The notes: generated from the sequence alone by a model not told the origin. Shown: positions 9,897 through 18,949, counted from the first letter of the stretch. The stretch: DNA of 64,000 bases from Inediibacterium massiliense (GCF_001282725.1 NZ_LN876587.1:1359695-1423694), one strand, 5' to 3'. A program made the numbers and translations.

Positions 9897-10041
9897 TATT
9901 GTTTACCTCCTTATTAGATTCTAATTGATATAAGTTATCCCTTGTCCTGTATCTTGGTATATATTATGCAGATTGTCCCATTAGGTGATTTTACATTTAT
10001 AAATTTAATCCGTATAAAATCTTTATTTTCGTCCATCACAT

Positions 10042-10069
10042 GAAAGGCACCCATTCCTGAGTGCCTTTC
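10042..10069 (-). terminator. Terminator of the 40-residue small gene
   Basis: Stem GAAAGGCAC / GTGCCTTTC with a 10-base loop. A nearly identical hairpin lies at 42731-42753 after another minus-strand gene, so this terminator is itself a dispersed repeat. Confidence 0.8.
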
Positions 10070-10190
10070 ACCTGTACATGCAGTATTTGCGAGATACCCC
10101 TGTCCTTATAAAATTTTCTATATCATCTACAATAAATTGTTGTGTTTCTATTTCAATACATAAATCTTTGTAATTATCTATACAAGTCAT
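10068..10190 (-). CDS. Small hypothetical protein (40 aa)
   Basis: Short frame MTCIDNYKDLCIEIETQQ...KYCMYR proposed because GGGGG lies 6 bases before the ATG and a strong terminator begins at the stop codon. I do not recognise a family. Confidence 0.5.
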   Translation of the reverse strand: MTCIDNYKDLCIEIETQQFIVDDIENFIRTGVSRKYCMYR

Positions 10191-10205
10191 TGAATTCCCC
10201 CTTTG

Positions 10206-10345
10206 TTCCTAGACACCAGGTATATCTAGGAGTTAGTATTTATGTGGTGTGAGTATATTTTTTATTCCTAGGATTGCTATCTTCCCTAGCCTTATGTCTA
10301 ATTATTATCCAATTTATACAAATTATGTTATAATATAGTGAAATT
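10206..10345. repeat. Non-coding segment duplicated at about 30266-30430
   Basis: Begins with an inverted repeat (TCCTAGA ... TCTAGGA) and contains GATTGCTATCTTC. A diverged copy in the same orientation is near 30.3 kb; there too the block is followed by TTAATTTAGGAGG and a start codon. It completes the parallel between the 7.4-10.4 kb flank and the 29.98-30.45 kb relic. Confidence 0.65.
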
Positions 10346-10364
10346 ATATTAATTTAGGAGGGAT

Positions 10365-10445
10365 ATGATGGAACTTAACGGAGACATAGGTGGATATTTG
10401 CAAATATTATTAACTCTTTTATTTAAGCTTTTACAATTACTATAA
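10365..10445 (+). CDS. Small hydrophobic peptide (26 aa)
   Basis: ATGATG start directly after TTAGGAGGGAT, coding MMELNGDIGGYLQILLTLLF and a further KLLQLL, one likely membrane helix. TATAAT-like boxes lie about 30 bases upstream (10331-10336 region). Two similar single-helix peptides occur at 24299 and 30889. Function unknown; type I toxin-like or regulatory peptide is possible. Confidence 0.5.
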   Translation: MMELNGDIGGYLQILLTLLFKLLQLL

Positions 10446-10706
10446 TACTAATATTTTTATGCTTAGTATTTAAAATTCTATTTATTATTTTATTTTTCTC
10501 AATATCAGAATTTGGTACTTAGATAAGATTTAAACATCATGATGAAAGCAAAGCATTTTTTTATTATAATTATAGAACTAGCTCTCACCATAATGTTCTT
10601 TTGTTCTTTTTTTGAGAATCGCTAATATTCAGTTCAATAGATATTACAGATTTTTCATTTTTTGTTACAATAAATTATTGATTAATATTTTCATACGGAG
10701 GTTCTT
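10446..10706. other. Non-coding gap
   Basis: AT-rich, with no supported gene. GGAGG lies just before the next start. Confidence 0.5.
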
Positions 10707-11285
10707 ATGCAAAAAAATAATGATTTATTAACTTGTGGGATTGCTATAATTATAGGAGTTATTTGGATATTTTTCACAAAATCGAGCACTTTATTAAATT
10801 TAATAATTCAAACTCTAATTTCATTTTTTTCACTAGGTGCATTCTCTAACTTTTTGACTAATGTATTAGGATTTGATAGTTTTAAAAAAAATTCAAGACC
10901 ACTGCTTATTACTATTGTCATTAAACCTATAGCTGTTTTCATTTTCTTCTCTACAAAATTATTCTCTTTAGTTCCACTACCTCAAATATTATCTGGAATT
11001 TGCTTTGTTTATTATGGCTACGGTCTTAAGAATATAAATCATACTTTATTTGGCCTTATCAAACCGATACAATATACATTTATTACATTAGGTATTGCAA
11101 AAATTTTATTCGGAACCAATATGTTATTTCACCTAAAACCTTTAACTTTAGTTTCAATGTATCTAAAACTAAGAAGAGAAGTTATGCTTTATTCATTTGC
11201 AATAGTTCAAGAATTTCTTTTTTTAAGTATCTTAGCCATGATTATTTATGTATTTATAAGATATTCCAAATATGATCAAGCATAA
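10707..11285 (+). CDS. Hypothetical integral membrane protein (192 aa)
   Basis: Starts ATG after ACGGAGGTTCTT. Five or six predicted membrane segments (e.g. GIAIIIGVIWIFFT, LIIQTLISFFSLGAF, PLLITIVIKPIAVFIFF, EFLFLSILAMIIYVFI). No catalytic motif and no recognised family. A terminator follows 15 bases after the stop, so it is a single-gene unit. Confidence 0.7.
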   Translation: MQKNNDLLTCGIAIIIGVIWIFFTKSSTLLNLIIQTLISFFSLGAFSNFLTNVLGFDSFKKNSRPLLITIVIKPIAVFIFFSTKLFSLVPLPQILSGICFVYYGYGLKNINHTLFGLIKPIQYTFITLGIAKILFGTNMLFHLKPLTLVSMYLKLRREVMLYSFAIVQEFLFLSILAMIIYVFIRYSKYDQA

Positions 11286-11299
11286 CATGTTTATACAAG

Positions 11300-11324
11300 A
11301 GTGCTTCTAGATAAGCACTTTTTT
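11300..11324 (+). terminator. Terminator after the 192-aa membrane protein
   Basis: Stem AGTGCTT / AAGCACT with a 6-base loop and a T6 run. Confidence 0.85.
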
Positions 11325-11418
11325 CATTACTTAGACTAAATAATCCTCTCCTCTTTTACTTCTATTCTTTTCTTATATTTATTTAATCACCTTCAAAGTC
11401 AATTTTGGATATCTATAT

Positions 11419-11550
11419 TCAAACATCATCTTTTGGTATGGTTTTTCCTGCTTCATAATCATCTACTGATCTGATACTTACATTAATCAGTTCGGCTGCA
11501 TGTTCTTGTGTAAAACCTGCATTCTTTCTGCATTCACATTCACCCCCTTT
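11419..11550 (-). pseudogene. Remnant of an XRE-type helix-turn-helix protein
   Basis: Minus-strand frame RKNAGFTQEHAAELINVS, SVDDYEAGKTIP is a clear HTH_3 domain fragment, but no start with ribosome binding site is in frame and the domain ends early at a TGA. It sits beside the small phage-type gene at 11639 and the repressor pair and is probably a broken regulator. Confidence 0.55.
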
Positions 11551-11638
11551 CCATATAAAATGAACTTGTATTCCAAAATCCTTTTAATTTAGGACAACCC
11601 TTCTTACTCATACACTTCCTTTTCTTGTTGACCTTAGC

Positions 11639-11797
11639 CTAGTGGTCATCCTTCTTTCCATCTTTCTTGTTCTTCATATGGCTTCTCCTTATTGCTGTGG
11701 CTAAAAGCCTAATAAATTCTTTTTCTCTCTCCTTCACATCTTCACTAGGCTCAACTCTCACCTCTACAATTTCTGGTATTGGTAATCTTCTTGACAT
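11639..11797 (-). CDS. Small mobile-element-type protein (52 aa)
   Basis: MSRRLPIPEIVEVRVEPSED, then KERE..FIRLLATAIRRSH and a lysine-rich end. GGAGAG lies a few bases before the ATG. Short proteins with this LPIPEIVEV.VEPSED start are, from memory, common in clostridial prophages and integrative elements next to repressor genes. Function unknown. Confidence 0.6.
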   Translation of the reverse strand: MSRRLPIPEIVEVRVEPSEDVKEREKEFIRLLATAIRRSHMKNKKDGKKDDH

Positions 11798-11842
11798 ACT
11801 ATCTCTCCTTTCATGCTTTTTATTTAGATGGGTAAAATATAA

Positions 11843-12076
11843 TTATGCTATTGTTTTATTTTTTATTGAGTTAAACTCAACATTCTTTTGAAAAAAAATA
11901 TCCATGACATCTGCTTTTAGTTCTTTTGCTATTCGTACTTTAATTGAGTCAGGTGGCTGAATTTCATTTTTTTCATATCTACTTATTGTTGATTTATCTT
12001 TACCTATACGATTCCCTAATGCTTGTTGAGATAATTCTGCCTGCTCTCTATAAAATTTGATTTTATTATAAATCAT
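11843..12076 (-). CDS. XRE family transcriptional regulator (77 aa)
   Basis: Small DNA-binding protein that is almost only a Cro/CI helix-turn-helix: KIKFYREQAELSQQALGNRI, KDKSTISRYEKNEIQPPD. It is divergent from the two-domain XRE gene at 12271; the 195-base gap holds repeated palindromes that look like operators. This is the Cro/CI layout of a phage-type switch. Confidence 0.85.
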   Translation of the reverse strand: MIYNKIKFYREQAELSQQALGNRIGKDKSTISRYEKNEIQPPDSIKVRIAKELKADVMDIFFQKNVEFNSIKNKTIA

Positions 12077-12102
12077 ACTTTCACCATCCTTTCAAGTGTT
12101 TT

Positions 12103-12231
12103 TTTGTTGAGTATTACTCATTAAATATAATGTATCATCTTGTTGAGTATTATGCAATAGTTTTTTTGTAAAAATATCCTTTATTGATAATTACTCACTT
12201 ATAATTTTAGATGTTGCACTTTACGCAACAT
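12103..12231. promoter_or_regulatory. Operator region between divergent XRE genes
   Basis: Three related 13-mers: the perfect palindrome TGAGTATTACTCA (12108-12120), TGAGTATTATGCA (12144-12156) and TGATAATTACTCA (12185-12197). A different inverted repeat, ATGTTGC / GCAACAT, lies at 12211-12231 nearer the right gene. Two kinds of site for two regulators fits a bistable phage-type switch. Confidence 0.65.
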
Positions 12232-12270
12232 TTAAATTAGACTATAATAATATATAATTGATAAGATGGA

Positions 12271-12960
12271 GTGGTGAAGTTGATTAATTTTGGTAGTTTT
12301 TTAAAAGAAATAAGAGAAAATAAAGAACCTAAAGTATCGATGCGTGAATTAGCAAGAAGAACAAATGTTGATCCATCATATATTAGTAGAATAGAAAAAG
12401 GTGAATATATTCCATCTCGCGATGTTGTAAAAAATATTGCAAAAGCACTTGGAGAAAATTCTGATGAATTTTTATTACATGCTGGTTATGTTCCTCTAGA
12501 AGAATTAATCCAAAGAACTGGAAGAATAAACAGAATCAATAGTGAATTATCACTAAAGACATTAGGAGAAAAATTGAAATTTTTAAGAGAAAGAAGTAAA
12601 TTAACTCAAACTGAACTCGCTAAAAAATTTACAAATAAAAACTTTAATATAACAAGTGCAGCCATATCTCAATATGAATCAAACAAACGCATTCCTGATA
12701 CAGATATTCTTGCTATGTATGCTAATCTATTTAATGTAACTATTGATTGGATTTATGGTCGTACAGATATCAGCTCATCATCCGATCAAATTGATGAAGC
12801 TATTAAAGATGCTCCTGAACTACAAGACTTTTGGAAAGAAATGAAAGAAAGAGAAAGTCTACAACTTCTTTTTAAACAAGTTAAAAACCTCTCTGATAAA
12901 GACGTTAAACAAGTAATGAGAATTATCAAGGCTATTGAAGATGAGGAAGAAAATGAGTAG
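12271..12960 (+). CDS. Two-domain XRE family regulator (229 aa)
   Basis: Contains two helix-turn-helix domains in tandem: residues about 8-65 (LKEIRENKEP..SMRELARRTN.DPSYISRIEKG) and about 90-150 (LKFLRERSKLTQTELAKKF, AISQYESNKRIPD), then a helical tail. Starts GTG 12271, GTG 12274 or TTG 12280 are possible; the TTG has the best spacing from GGAG. The next gene encodes an ImmA/IrrE-like peptidase, a common partner that cleaves such repressors. Confidence 0.85.
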   Translation: MVKLINFGSFLKEIRENKEPKVSMRELARRTNVDPSYISRIEKGEYIPSRDVVKNIAKALGENSDEFLLHAGYVPLEELIQRTGRINRINSELSLKTLGEKLKFLRERSKLTQTELAKKFTNKNFNITSAAISQYESNKRIPDTDILAMYANLFNVTIDWIYGRTDISSSSDQIDEAIKDAPELQDFWKEMKERESLQLLFKQVKNLSDKDVKQVMRIIKAIEDEEENE

Positions 12961-13003
12961 ATAATAGGATATGATAGCACTTGGCACAAAGGGGGCAATC
13001 ATA

Positions 13004-13327
13004 ATGATGAATATTCTAGAATCTGCAATTTTGAAAGGTTTAAAATCAAAAGAGATACCTTTTCATGATGTTATGAATGCTTTTAATATCAGAACTAGCA
13101 TTGCGTTTAATCTTAGTACAAGCATTCAAGGTTTTGTTTATGTAAGTAAGAAAAGCAATTATCATATTATCTTAAACGGAAATATTAATTATGAAACCCA
13201 ATGCAGGGTTTTTCTTCATGAGATCAAGCATATTATTAAGGATTTACCTCGTATGACTTATATCATTGGACTGGATATGCAGAATGAAAAGTTTGAAATT
13301 GAAGCAGATAATTTAAAATTAGGATAG
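13004..13327 (+). CDS. ImmA/IrrE family metallopeptidase
   Basis: Zinc peptidase family that inactivates phage/ICE repressors. The 107 residues from the ATG behind GGGGGCAATCATA contain HEIKH (HExxH zinc motif) and FEIEADNL, whose glutamate is the likely third ligand. It follows the two-domain XRE gene by 43 bases, so the pair is a derepression module as in ICEBs1 (ImmR/ImmA). Confidence 0.85.
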   Translation: MMNILESAILKGLKSKEIPFHDVMNAFNIRTSIAFNLSTSIQGFVYVSKKSNYHIILNGNINYETQCRVFLHEIKHIIKDLPRMTYIIGLDMQNEKFEIEADNLKLG

Positions 13328-13338
13328 AAATAAAAAGA

Positions 13339-13364
13339 ACTCAAATTTGATTTGAGTATTTTTT
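13339..13364 (+). terminator. Terminator after the ImmA-like gene
   Basis: Stem ACTCAAAT / ATTTGAGT with a 3-base loop and a T6 run. Confidence 0.9.
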
Positions 13365-13513
13365 AGAAGATTATAAGGAAATATTTTCTTTTATTGTTAT
13401 TATATTGATAAGTTATATTCCAATAATGTTTATAATGGAAAGATGGAAAAAATGAATATTTAATTTGTGAATGAAACTAATTTCAAAGCTATACTTGATG
13501 ATAGGAGGATAAA

Positions 13514-14428
13514 ATGAAATTTGAAGAACTTATGAACTTTTATAATAATAAATATAGTATACGATTTAAATTTAATGAATTAAATAAATCAATATCGATT
13601 GATATAGATAGAAAAAAATATTACGACAAGTGGATGGAAAAATATTCAAATTTATTTAGAAGTAAAAATTCAAATATACACATGGAATGGAGTATTCGAA
13701 ATAGTAAAGCAATGAAAGAAATCTACCATTCAGCAACATTTTATATTGAAAGTAAAAAAGCATTAGAAAATGGTATGTTAGGTTCATTTTATTTTCTATG
13801 TTATTATTCATTATTTCATGCCATGTTATCAACTCTTTACTATGATATTACTCAAAATATTTCTAATTTAATAAATATAAATCATTCCAAAGTATTAAAT
13901 TGTTTTATTAGTAACTTCAATAATAAAAATAATCCTATTTTTCCTTATGATATAAAACAGTATTTTTTGAATTTAAAATTTATGAGAGAATCTTATTCAT
14001 ATTGTATGCCACTAAACGAAATGTTTCAACCTATTTTAAAAGAACATAATCCAATTGAAACCCTTGAAAAATATTTAATACTATGCTATCAAATTTCAAG
14101 TTTTCATTCTTGTCTTTTATCTAAAAATGTTAATGGATCACTAGATATAAACGGAAATTTGCGTAATTCATTTTCTAAAATGTTTTATAAAGTAAATGGT
14201 ACAGTTAATCCCAATGATGGAAAACTCTATTTAGATCCACTAAATGAAAATGAATTCTACGAAATAAGAAAATATCATTGTTGGATAGAACCATTTCCTA
14301 TAGAATTAGACCATTTTTTTGATGAATTCAGAGGTTATAATGTTGATAATCCTATATACGATGTTGATAAATATTTAGAAATTGGAACTAAAGCTCATAG
14401 ATTTGTTTATGATTCATTGCTATATTGA
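13514..14428 (+). CDS. Hypothetical protein, possibly HEPN-like (304 aa)
   Basis: Starts ATG after AGGAGGATAAA. The middle part (IYHSATFYIESKKALENG, then GSFYFLCYYSLFHAMLSTLYYD) looks like the paired helices of HEPN-type proteins, but I see no clear RxxxxH ribonuclease motif. Rich in Asn, Tyr and Ile. It lies between a phage-type regulator module and a GIY-YIG-like gene in the same direction, near an ABC-3C defence operon, so a conflict role is plausible but unproven. Confidence 0.6.
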   Translation: MKFEELMNFYNNKYSIRFKFNELNKSISIDIDRKKYYDKWMEKYSNLFRSKNSNIHMEWSIRNSKAMKEIYHSATFYIESKKALENGMLGSFYFLCYYSLFHAMLSTLYYDITQNISNLININHSKVLNCFISNFNNKNNPIFPYDIKQYFLNLKFMRESYSYCMPLNEMFQPILKEHNPIETLEKYLILCYQISSFHSCLLSKNVNGSLDINGNLRNSFSKMFYKVNGTVNPNDGKLYLDPLNENEFYEIRKYHCWIEPFPIELDHFFDEFRGYNVDNPIYDVDKYLEIGTKAHRFVYDSLLY

Positions 14429-14612
14429 AAAAATAAATTAGACATGGTGTATCTATACTAATTAAGCTAATAATTAAAAGAAGAAACCTAATTTTAAAGT
14501 ATGTAAATGTCCAATATATGTATTGAGATAGAATTAAATACATTTAATAAAGGACTTTTTTGAATGATTTTAAAAAAGTTTAAATTCAAATTTAATTTAC
14601 TAGGAGAGAAAT

Positions 14613-15314
14613 ATGAAAAATAGAATGTTAAAACCTTGGATTAAAGGCAATGAGAGCATAACACCCCAAAATTTTATTTCAAATAATGAACCGGATTTTG
14701 AATTAGGTGCATTTATTGGAATCGATGAATATGTAGATTTATATAAAGCGAATGAATTTGATAGTGGAAATTTAGAAACATCTTGGAATAAAACAAGAAA
14801 ATATATTGAAGAAGCACTAGAAATTGTAAATATTGATTTAGAAGAAGTGAGTGATATTAGATTAGATAATGAGGAAAAGCACTTGATATTGCATAAGCTG
14901 GGAGAACCTCCTTTATGTAGTTACAACATTTACATTATAACTATTTACAATGAGGCAGAAGAACGAATTGTATATATTGGTAAAACTGATGCTAAAAATA
15001 GCAGATTTTCAAATGGTCATTTAGCTGCATTAAAATTACATAACCCTATTTATGATTCATATAAAAAAAGAGTATATTTTGGGACACTAGTATTTTTAGA
15101 TAAAGAAAAAAACTACTTACCTTTGGAATATATAGCACCCTTAGATTTAGCTAAGAAAATATTATCAGACACAGAAGCTATACTAATTAGTTATTTTAAG
15201 CCAGAACTTAATAAGCAGTTACTAAATGCAAGTAGCATAACTATGAAAACAATGTTTCACATTCAAAACTTTACAGATACTTATCCATTTTTAAATGACC
15301 TATTTGTAGGATAA
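14613..15314 (+). CDS. GIY-YIG-like nuclease domain protein (233 aa)
   Basis: The C-terminal half carries YNIYIITIYNEA..ERIVYIGKTD, RFSNGH, then EAILISYFKPELNKQL: the two short tyrosine strands, YIGKT, a following arginine and a late glutamate of the GIY-YIG fold. The first strand is YIITI rather than GIYxI, so activity is uncertain. The N-terminal 100 residues are unrecognised. Clear ribosome binding site AGGAGAG. Same direction as the 304-aa gene 184 bases upstream. Confidence 0.65.
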   Translation: MKNRMLKPWIKGNESITPQNFISNNEPDFELGAFIGIDEYVDLYKANEFDSGNLETSWNKTRKYIEEALEIVNIDLEEVSDIRLDNEEKHLILHKLGEPPLCSYNIYIITIYNEAEERIVYIGKTDAKNSRFSNGHLAALKLHNPIYDSYKKRVYFGTLVFLDKEKNYLPLEYIAPLDLAKKILSDTEAILISYFKPELNKQLLNASSITMKTMFHIQNFTDTYPFLNDLFVG

Positions 15315-15423
15315 TTATTAATTACTAGTTGAAAATCGTATCAATTTTTAAGTATAAACAAAAGTGAATTTTGTCTATCTATCCATATTTTATTCAGTAA
15401 AATTCAAATACTCACTATTACTT

Positions 15424-15467
15424 AAAAACCCCTGAGATTAGATGTATTCTGATCTCAGGGGGTTTTT
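15424..15467. terminator. Strong bidirectional terminator
   Basis: Long stem (AAAAACCCCTGAGAT / ATCTCAGGGGGTTTTT) that can end both the GIY-YIG gene and the convergent ABC-3C operon. A near copy (CCCTGAGATTAGAT...) lies at 34848-34886 with similar flank (CTATTTGG). Confidence 0.9.
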
Positions 15468-15571
15468 CTCTATTTGGCATAGGATAAAATAATTAAAACA
15501 GTATTATTTACAATAACTAATTTTTCTTGAATCTCTAATAACCTATATAGTAATTAGCTTAGAATTTTCTT

Positions 15572-17395
15572 CTACTCTAACAGTCCATCTCTTCCTTCTT
15601 TATGCCCATTTGTAAATTCGATTACATGGATACTTCCCTTATCAATTTTAGGAGGCTCTTTATTCTCTAATACTATAATTTGTATTCCAGATTTTAAAGC
15701 TAATTCCTTAAAGAAATTATCTGCAATAACATCTGCTATGATTTCGTTACTCTTAACTTTAGAACGTTCTTTCAATGATAGCAAAGGAGAATCTAAAACT
15801 ACAAATCCATTATGTAAGAAATCTTTGAAGGTACAATATTCAAGAAGTGAAACTACCATTGCTGCAGCTAGTATTGCTCGATGTCCCTTACCATTAGATA
15901 TTCTTAGTTTATTGTCAAGAGATATATCTAATGTGTTCTCATTGAATTCACAAATATTATAAGCTGGATATAGCCAAGCTGTCAAATTTGAATCCAAATA
16001 TTTAATATACTCATCTATACAATTTAATTTTATAGAACTATCATAATTGCATTTTTCAACTGGAGCTACTAATTGCCTATCCAATTCAGCCATTTGAGTA
16101 GCTATTTTTTTTAGTAACAATTGCTTTTGAGTAATAGTATTCTTTAACAATAGTTTCTCTTCCATTGCTTCTATTTCTATGTGAACGGGATCTAATTCAT
16201 TATCTATTATTATTTCAATGTTGTTCTGTATTTCATTATATTTATTTTGCATAGTAGTAATAGAATCACTAAGTAGTCCAATTTTTTTTTGATGATATCC
16301 AATTGATTGCTTAATATCTTTTATCTGTAAATGAATTTTTGTTAATTCAGCTTCATAAGCTTCTTTTTTATAGCCATCAAAAAAAGATGTGCTGTCGCAT
16401 TTTTCAGCAAATTCAGAACCACATGTAGGACATTTTATATCAACAAGCTGATCCAAATAGAAATTACCTTCTTGTATAAATTGTAAGCGTTCCCTGTCAA
16501 TAAATAGATTTTCTATATATAAGTTAAATCTATTTATAATCTCTTGTGAAAATAGCTTTTCTGTTTTCAGCTTACGTTGTTCAGTTATAATTAATGACTG
16601 TTCCTCACGTAATCGAAGGATTTCTGTATTTAAAACTGAAATCCTCTCCTGCAAATCATTCAATTCCTGTTTTGGGTCATAATCTAGATCACTACTAATA
16701 TCATCAGAGAGCTCATCAATTTCGTTCAACAATTCTTGTTTTAATACTAACAAGCTGTTTATACTTCCACTTAATCTCGTCTTTATTACTTCCTTTTTTT
16801 CGACCGGATTACATTTACTATCATCTTCATTCTGAAGATAAAGCTTAAAGGCTGATCTTTCTTCAGTTGCTGTAGTTAAAACACCACTTAAAAATGGAGA
16901 CCACTCTGCACTAATTATCTTGGCTTCATCTAAAATTGAAACTAACATTAATTTATTATAAGTCAAATTTATTTTATCACCATTTGCATTTTTTCTTAAT
17001 TGAAAACCAGTTCCATCCAGTATTGATAGTAAAAATTCAGAAATAGTCCTTTTTTTCTTAGTTGCATTTTTAGGCCTACAGTATTCTACTGAATTAGTAT
17101 CAATAAAACAAACTATTATATCTTTAGAGTTATCTCTTATATCTCTTGTAATCCTATACTCCCCGCTTTTGGTTTCTATAGTTATTGATATAGTACTATA
17201 ACCTATTAACTCTGGTATTCCATTTAATTTTCTTGTATGATCTTTTCCAAAAACATGTTGGATGGAAAGTAAAATTAATGATTTTCCAGTATTTGATTCT
17301 CCATGAATTACATTTAAACCATCTTTAAGCGTAATTGATGAGTGCTTTGTTTTACCATCATAATCTATTTCTCTAATCTGTAATCTTGATTTCAT
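15572..17395 (-). CDS. SMC/Rad50-like ATPase of an ABC-3C (Lamassu-like) system
   Basis: 607 residues. Walker A GESNTGKS at about residue 35, long coiled coil, a central zinc-hook CPTCG (about residue 318), second coiled coil, then an ABC-type end with GKGHRAILAAAMVV (signature-like) and FVVLDSPLL (Walker B/D). These proteins sense foreign DNA structures and control an effector nuclease. Its start overlaps the middle-component frame by 23 bases. The order effector, small middle protein, SMC matches Lamassu (lmuA-lmuC-lmuB) and ABC-three-component operons. Complete reading frame. Confidence 0.85.
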   Translation of the reverse strand: MKSRLQIREIDYDGKTKHSSITLKDGLNVIHGESNTGKSLILLSIQHVFGKDHTRKLNGIPELIGYSTISITIETKSGEYRITRDIRDNSKDIIVCFIDTNSVEYCRPKNATKKKRTISEFLLSILDGTGFQLRKNANGDKINLTYNKLMLVSILDEAKIISAEWSPFLSGVLTTATEERSAFKLYLQNEDDSKCNPVEKKEVIKTRLSGSINSLLVLKQELLNEIDELSDDISSDLDYDPKQELNDLQERISVLNTEILRLREEQSLIITEQRKLKTEKLFSQEIINRFNLYIENLFIDRERLQFIQEGNFYLDQLVDIKCPTCGSEFAEKCDSTSFFDGYKKEAYEAELTKIHLQIKDIKQSIGYHQKKIGLLSDSITTMQNKYNEIQNNIEIIIDNELDPVHIEIEAMEEKLLLKNTITQKQLLLKKIATQMAELDRQLVAPVEKCNYDSSIKLNCIDEYIKYLDSNLTAWLYPAYNICEFNENTLDISLDNKLRISNGKGHRAILAAAMVVSLLEYCTFKDFLHNGFVVLDSPLLSLKERSKVKSNEIIADVIADNFFKELALKSGIQIIVLENKEPPKIDKGSIHVIEFTNGHKEGRDGLLE

Positions 17396-17894
17396 CTAAA
17401 CCACCTCTTAATAGTGCTTCATTTGGATATTCATTTGCAGTTAATTTTATGCTACTTTTAAAACTCAAATCCAATTCTTGTATACTTTTTTTCCCCAAGT
17501 AACAATTAGCATATTCAATATTCTTAATTAGTTTTTGTGAATAAGTAGTATTAAATAAATTAACAATATTCTTGCTATACGGATTAGCTTTATATTCAAT
17601 TCCCGTTTCAGTATAAGCAACCTCTATCAAATCCTTTTTAATTAGTATGTTTATGGCCTTCTTTATTATTTCTTTTTTAGCTAAAATCTCTCCACCTTTG
17701 TATGGATTTTCTTTATGAAGACTTTTATATCATTTATCGAAATCATGCAATCGTGTTGATACATAATCATAATATGCAAGTTTAGCAACATCAAAAGTTT
17801 TATCCTCATTTTTGACCATTATAAAAAGTATTCTTAATGATAATTCAAATGGTGAATTAAGAAATTGTATTTTTGAATTTATTATTTTATCCAT
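17373..17894 (-). pseudogene. ABC-3C middle component (LmuC-like) with in-frame TGA
   Basis: A 173-codon frame starting MDKIINSKIQFLNSPFEL, with LAYYDYVSTRLHDFDK, a TGA at 17730-17732, then YKSLHKENPYKGGEILAKKE and KKAINILIKKDLIEV. The pattern (small winged-helix-like protein with a YYDY and a PY..GE motif) fits middle components of ABC-3C systems. The frame is otherwise perfect and overlaps its neighbours on both sides (13 and 23 bases), so the TGA is a single nonsense codon, most simply TGG to TGA at a tryptophan. Confidence 0.75.
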
Positions 17895-18949
17895 TTTATT
17901 TTCCCTTCATTAACTAATCTATGACACATTCCCTTTTTATCATGCGGTGTTAGTATTGTTCTTAAAGGATACGCATCTAAATTCATTGTTGTACTTCTTT
18001 CTAAAGAATCGTTTAATTTTTTATAGCCATTCCTAAACGGATCAGTAACTATATCACTTATGCCCTTATTTATAAGTTCTTCAATATCGTAAATAGGTTT
18101 GAAAGAAGGGAGATTATCCCGAATCATATTTCTGTATGATTCAATACTATAAAAATAAGTTCTTTGTATTTGAAAATGTTCAAGATATTTATTATTAATT
18201 TCATTTGGTCTCTCATACTGTACATTATCTAGTTCAGAGTAAACTTTACATAATTCCTGTATATAAACATTTTCTCTATTTTCTATAACACTAGGTACTA
18301 TAGTATCTTCTCTATTAAATTTTACAAATGATGCTCCCAGATAATAATGAGCGTATTTTGAAACAGAAAATTCATGTATGAGTTCCTGAGGAGTTATTTC
18401 TTCAACTATCGAAAAATCAAAATTGCTAATATATTTTTCAAACCCTTTTAATTTTTTTATATATTCATTGTTAAACTTATAATTATTTGAATTCATTGTT
18501 TTAACCAATTCATTATTAAATTTTGTATAATTATTTCCTTCAAGAAATGAGGTTCTAAGTATATTCGAACATCCTTTTGGGCTTACAATATAATATTTTT
18601 GAGGTGATATATAATGACCTTTAAAAACATGATAACAAACTTTTAATAATTCTTTAGCAATAATAGAATAACTTATCTGTAATTCATAATGTTTACATTG
18701 ATAAATATCCATTAAAGTTTCATTATTATAGAAACACACTATGTCACGGCCACCATCATTGGCTCCAGCATTTTTTAATATTTTTTCATATATATCTTTT
18801 TTACAATCAAATAACCATACTTCTGTCATCTCCTCATATTTACTAGGATCCATTATCTTAATTCTATCTTGCGGAGTTATTGAGGGATCATAATATAAAT
18901 CTTTTAAAGATAGATTAGTAGGAAGCGTTATAGGTATAAAATTTAACAC
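17882..18949 (-). CDS. ABC-3C effector with PD-(D/E)XK nuclease domain
   Basis: 355 residues from the GTG at 18949, which has GGGGG 9 bases upstream and starts MLNFIPITLP; a longer frame to 19051 lacks such a site. N-terminal domain: SITPQDRIKIMDPSKYEEMT, then NAGANDGGRDIVCFY and YQCKHYE, the Asp and Gln-x-Lys of a Mrr-like restriction fold. The C-terminal 200 residues should be the part that binds the SMC/middle complex. First gene of the three-gene operon. Confidence 0.8.
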   Translation of the reverse strand: MLNFIPITLPTNLSLKDLYYDPSITPQDRIKIMDPSKYEEMTEVWLFDCKKDIYEKILKNAGANDGGRDIVCFYNNETLMDIYQCKHYELQISYSIIAKELLKVCYHVFKGHYISPQKYYIVSPKGCSNILRTSFLEGNNYTKFNNELVKTMNSNNYKFNNEYIKKLKGFEKYISNFDFSIVEEITPQELIHEFSVSKYAHYYLGASFVKFNREDTIVPSVIENRENVYIQELCKVYSELDNVQYERPNEINNKYLEHFQIQRTYFYSIESYRNMIRDNLPSFKPIYDIEELINKGISDIVTDPFRNGYKKLNDSLERSTTMNLDAYPLRTILTPHDKKGMCHRLVNEGKIKWIK

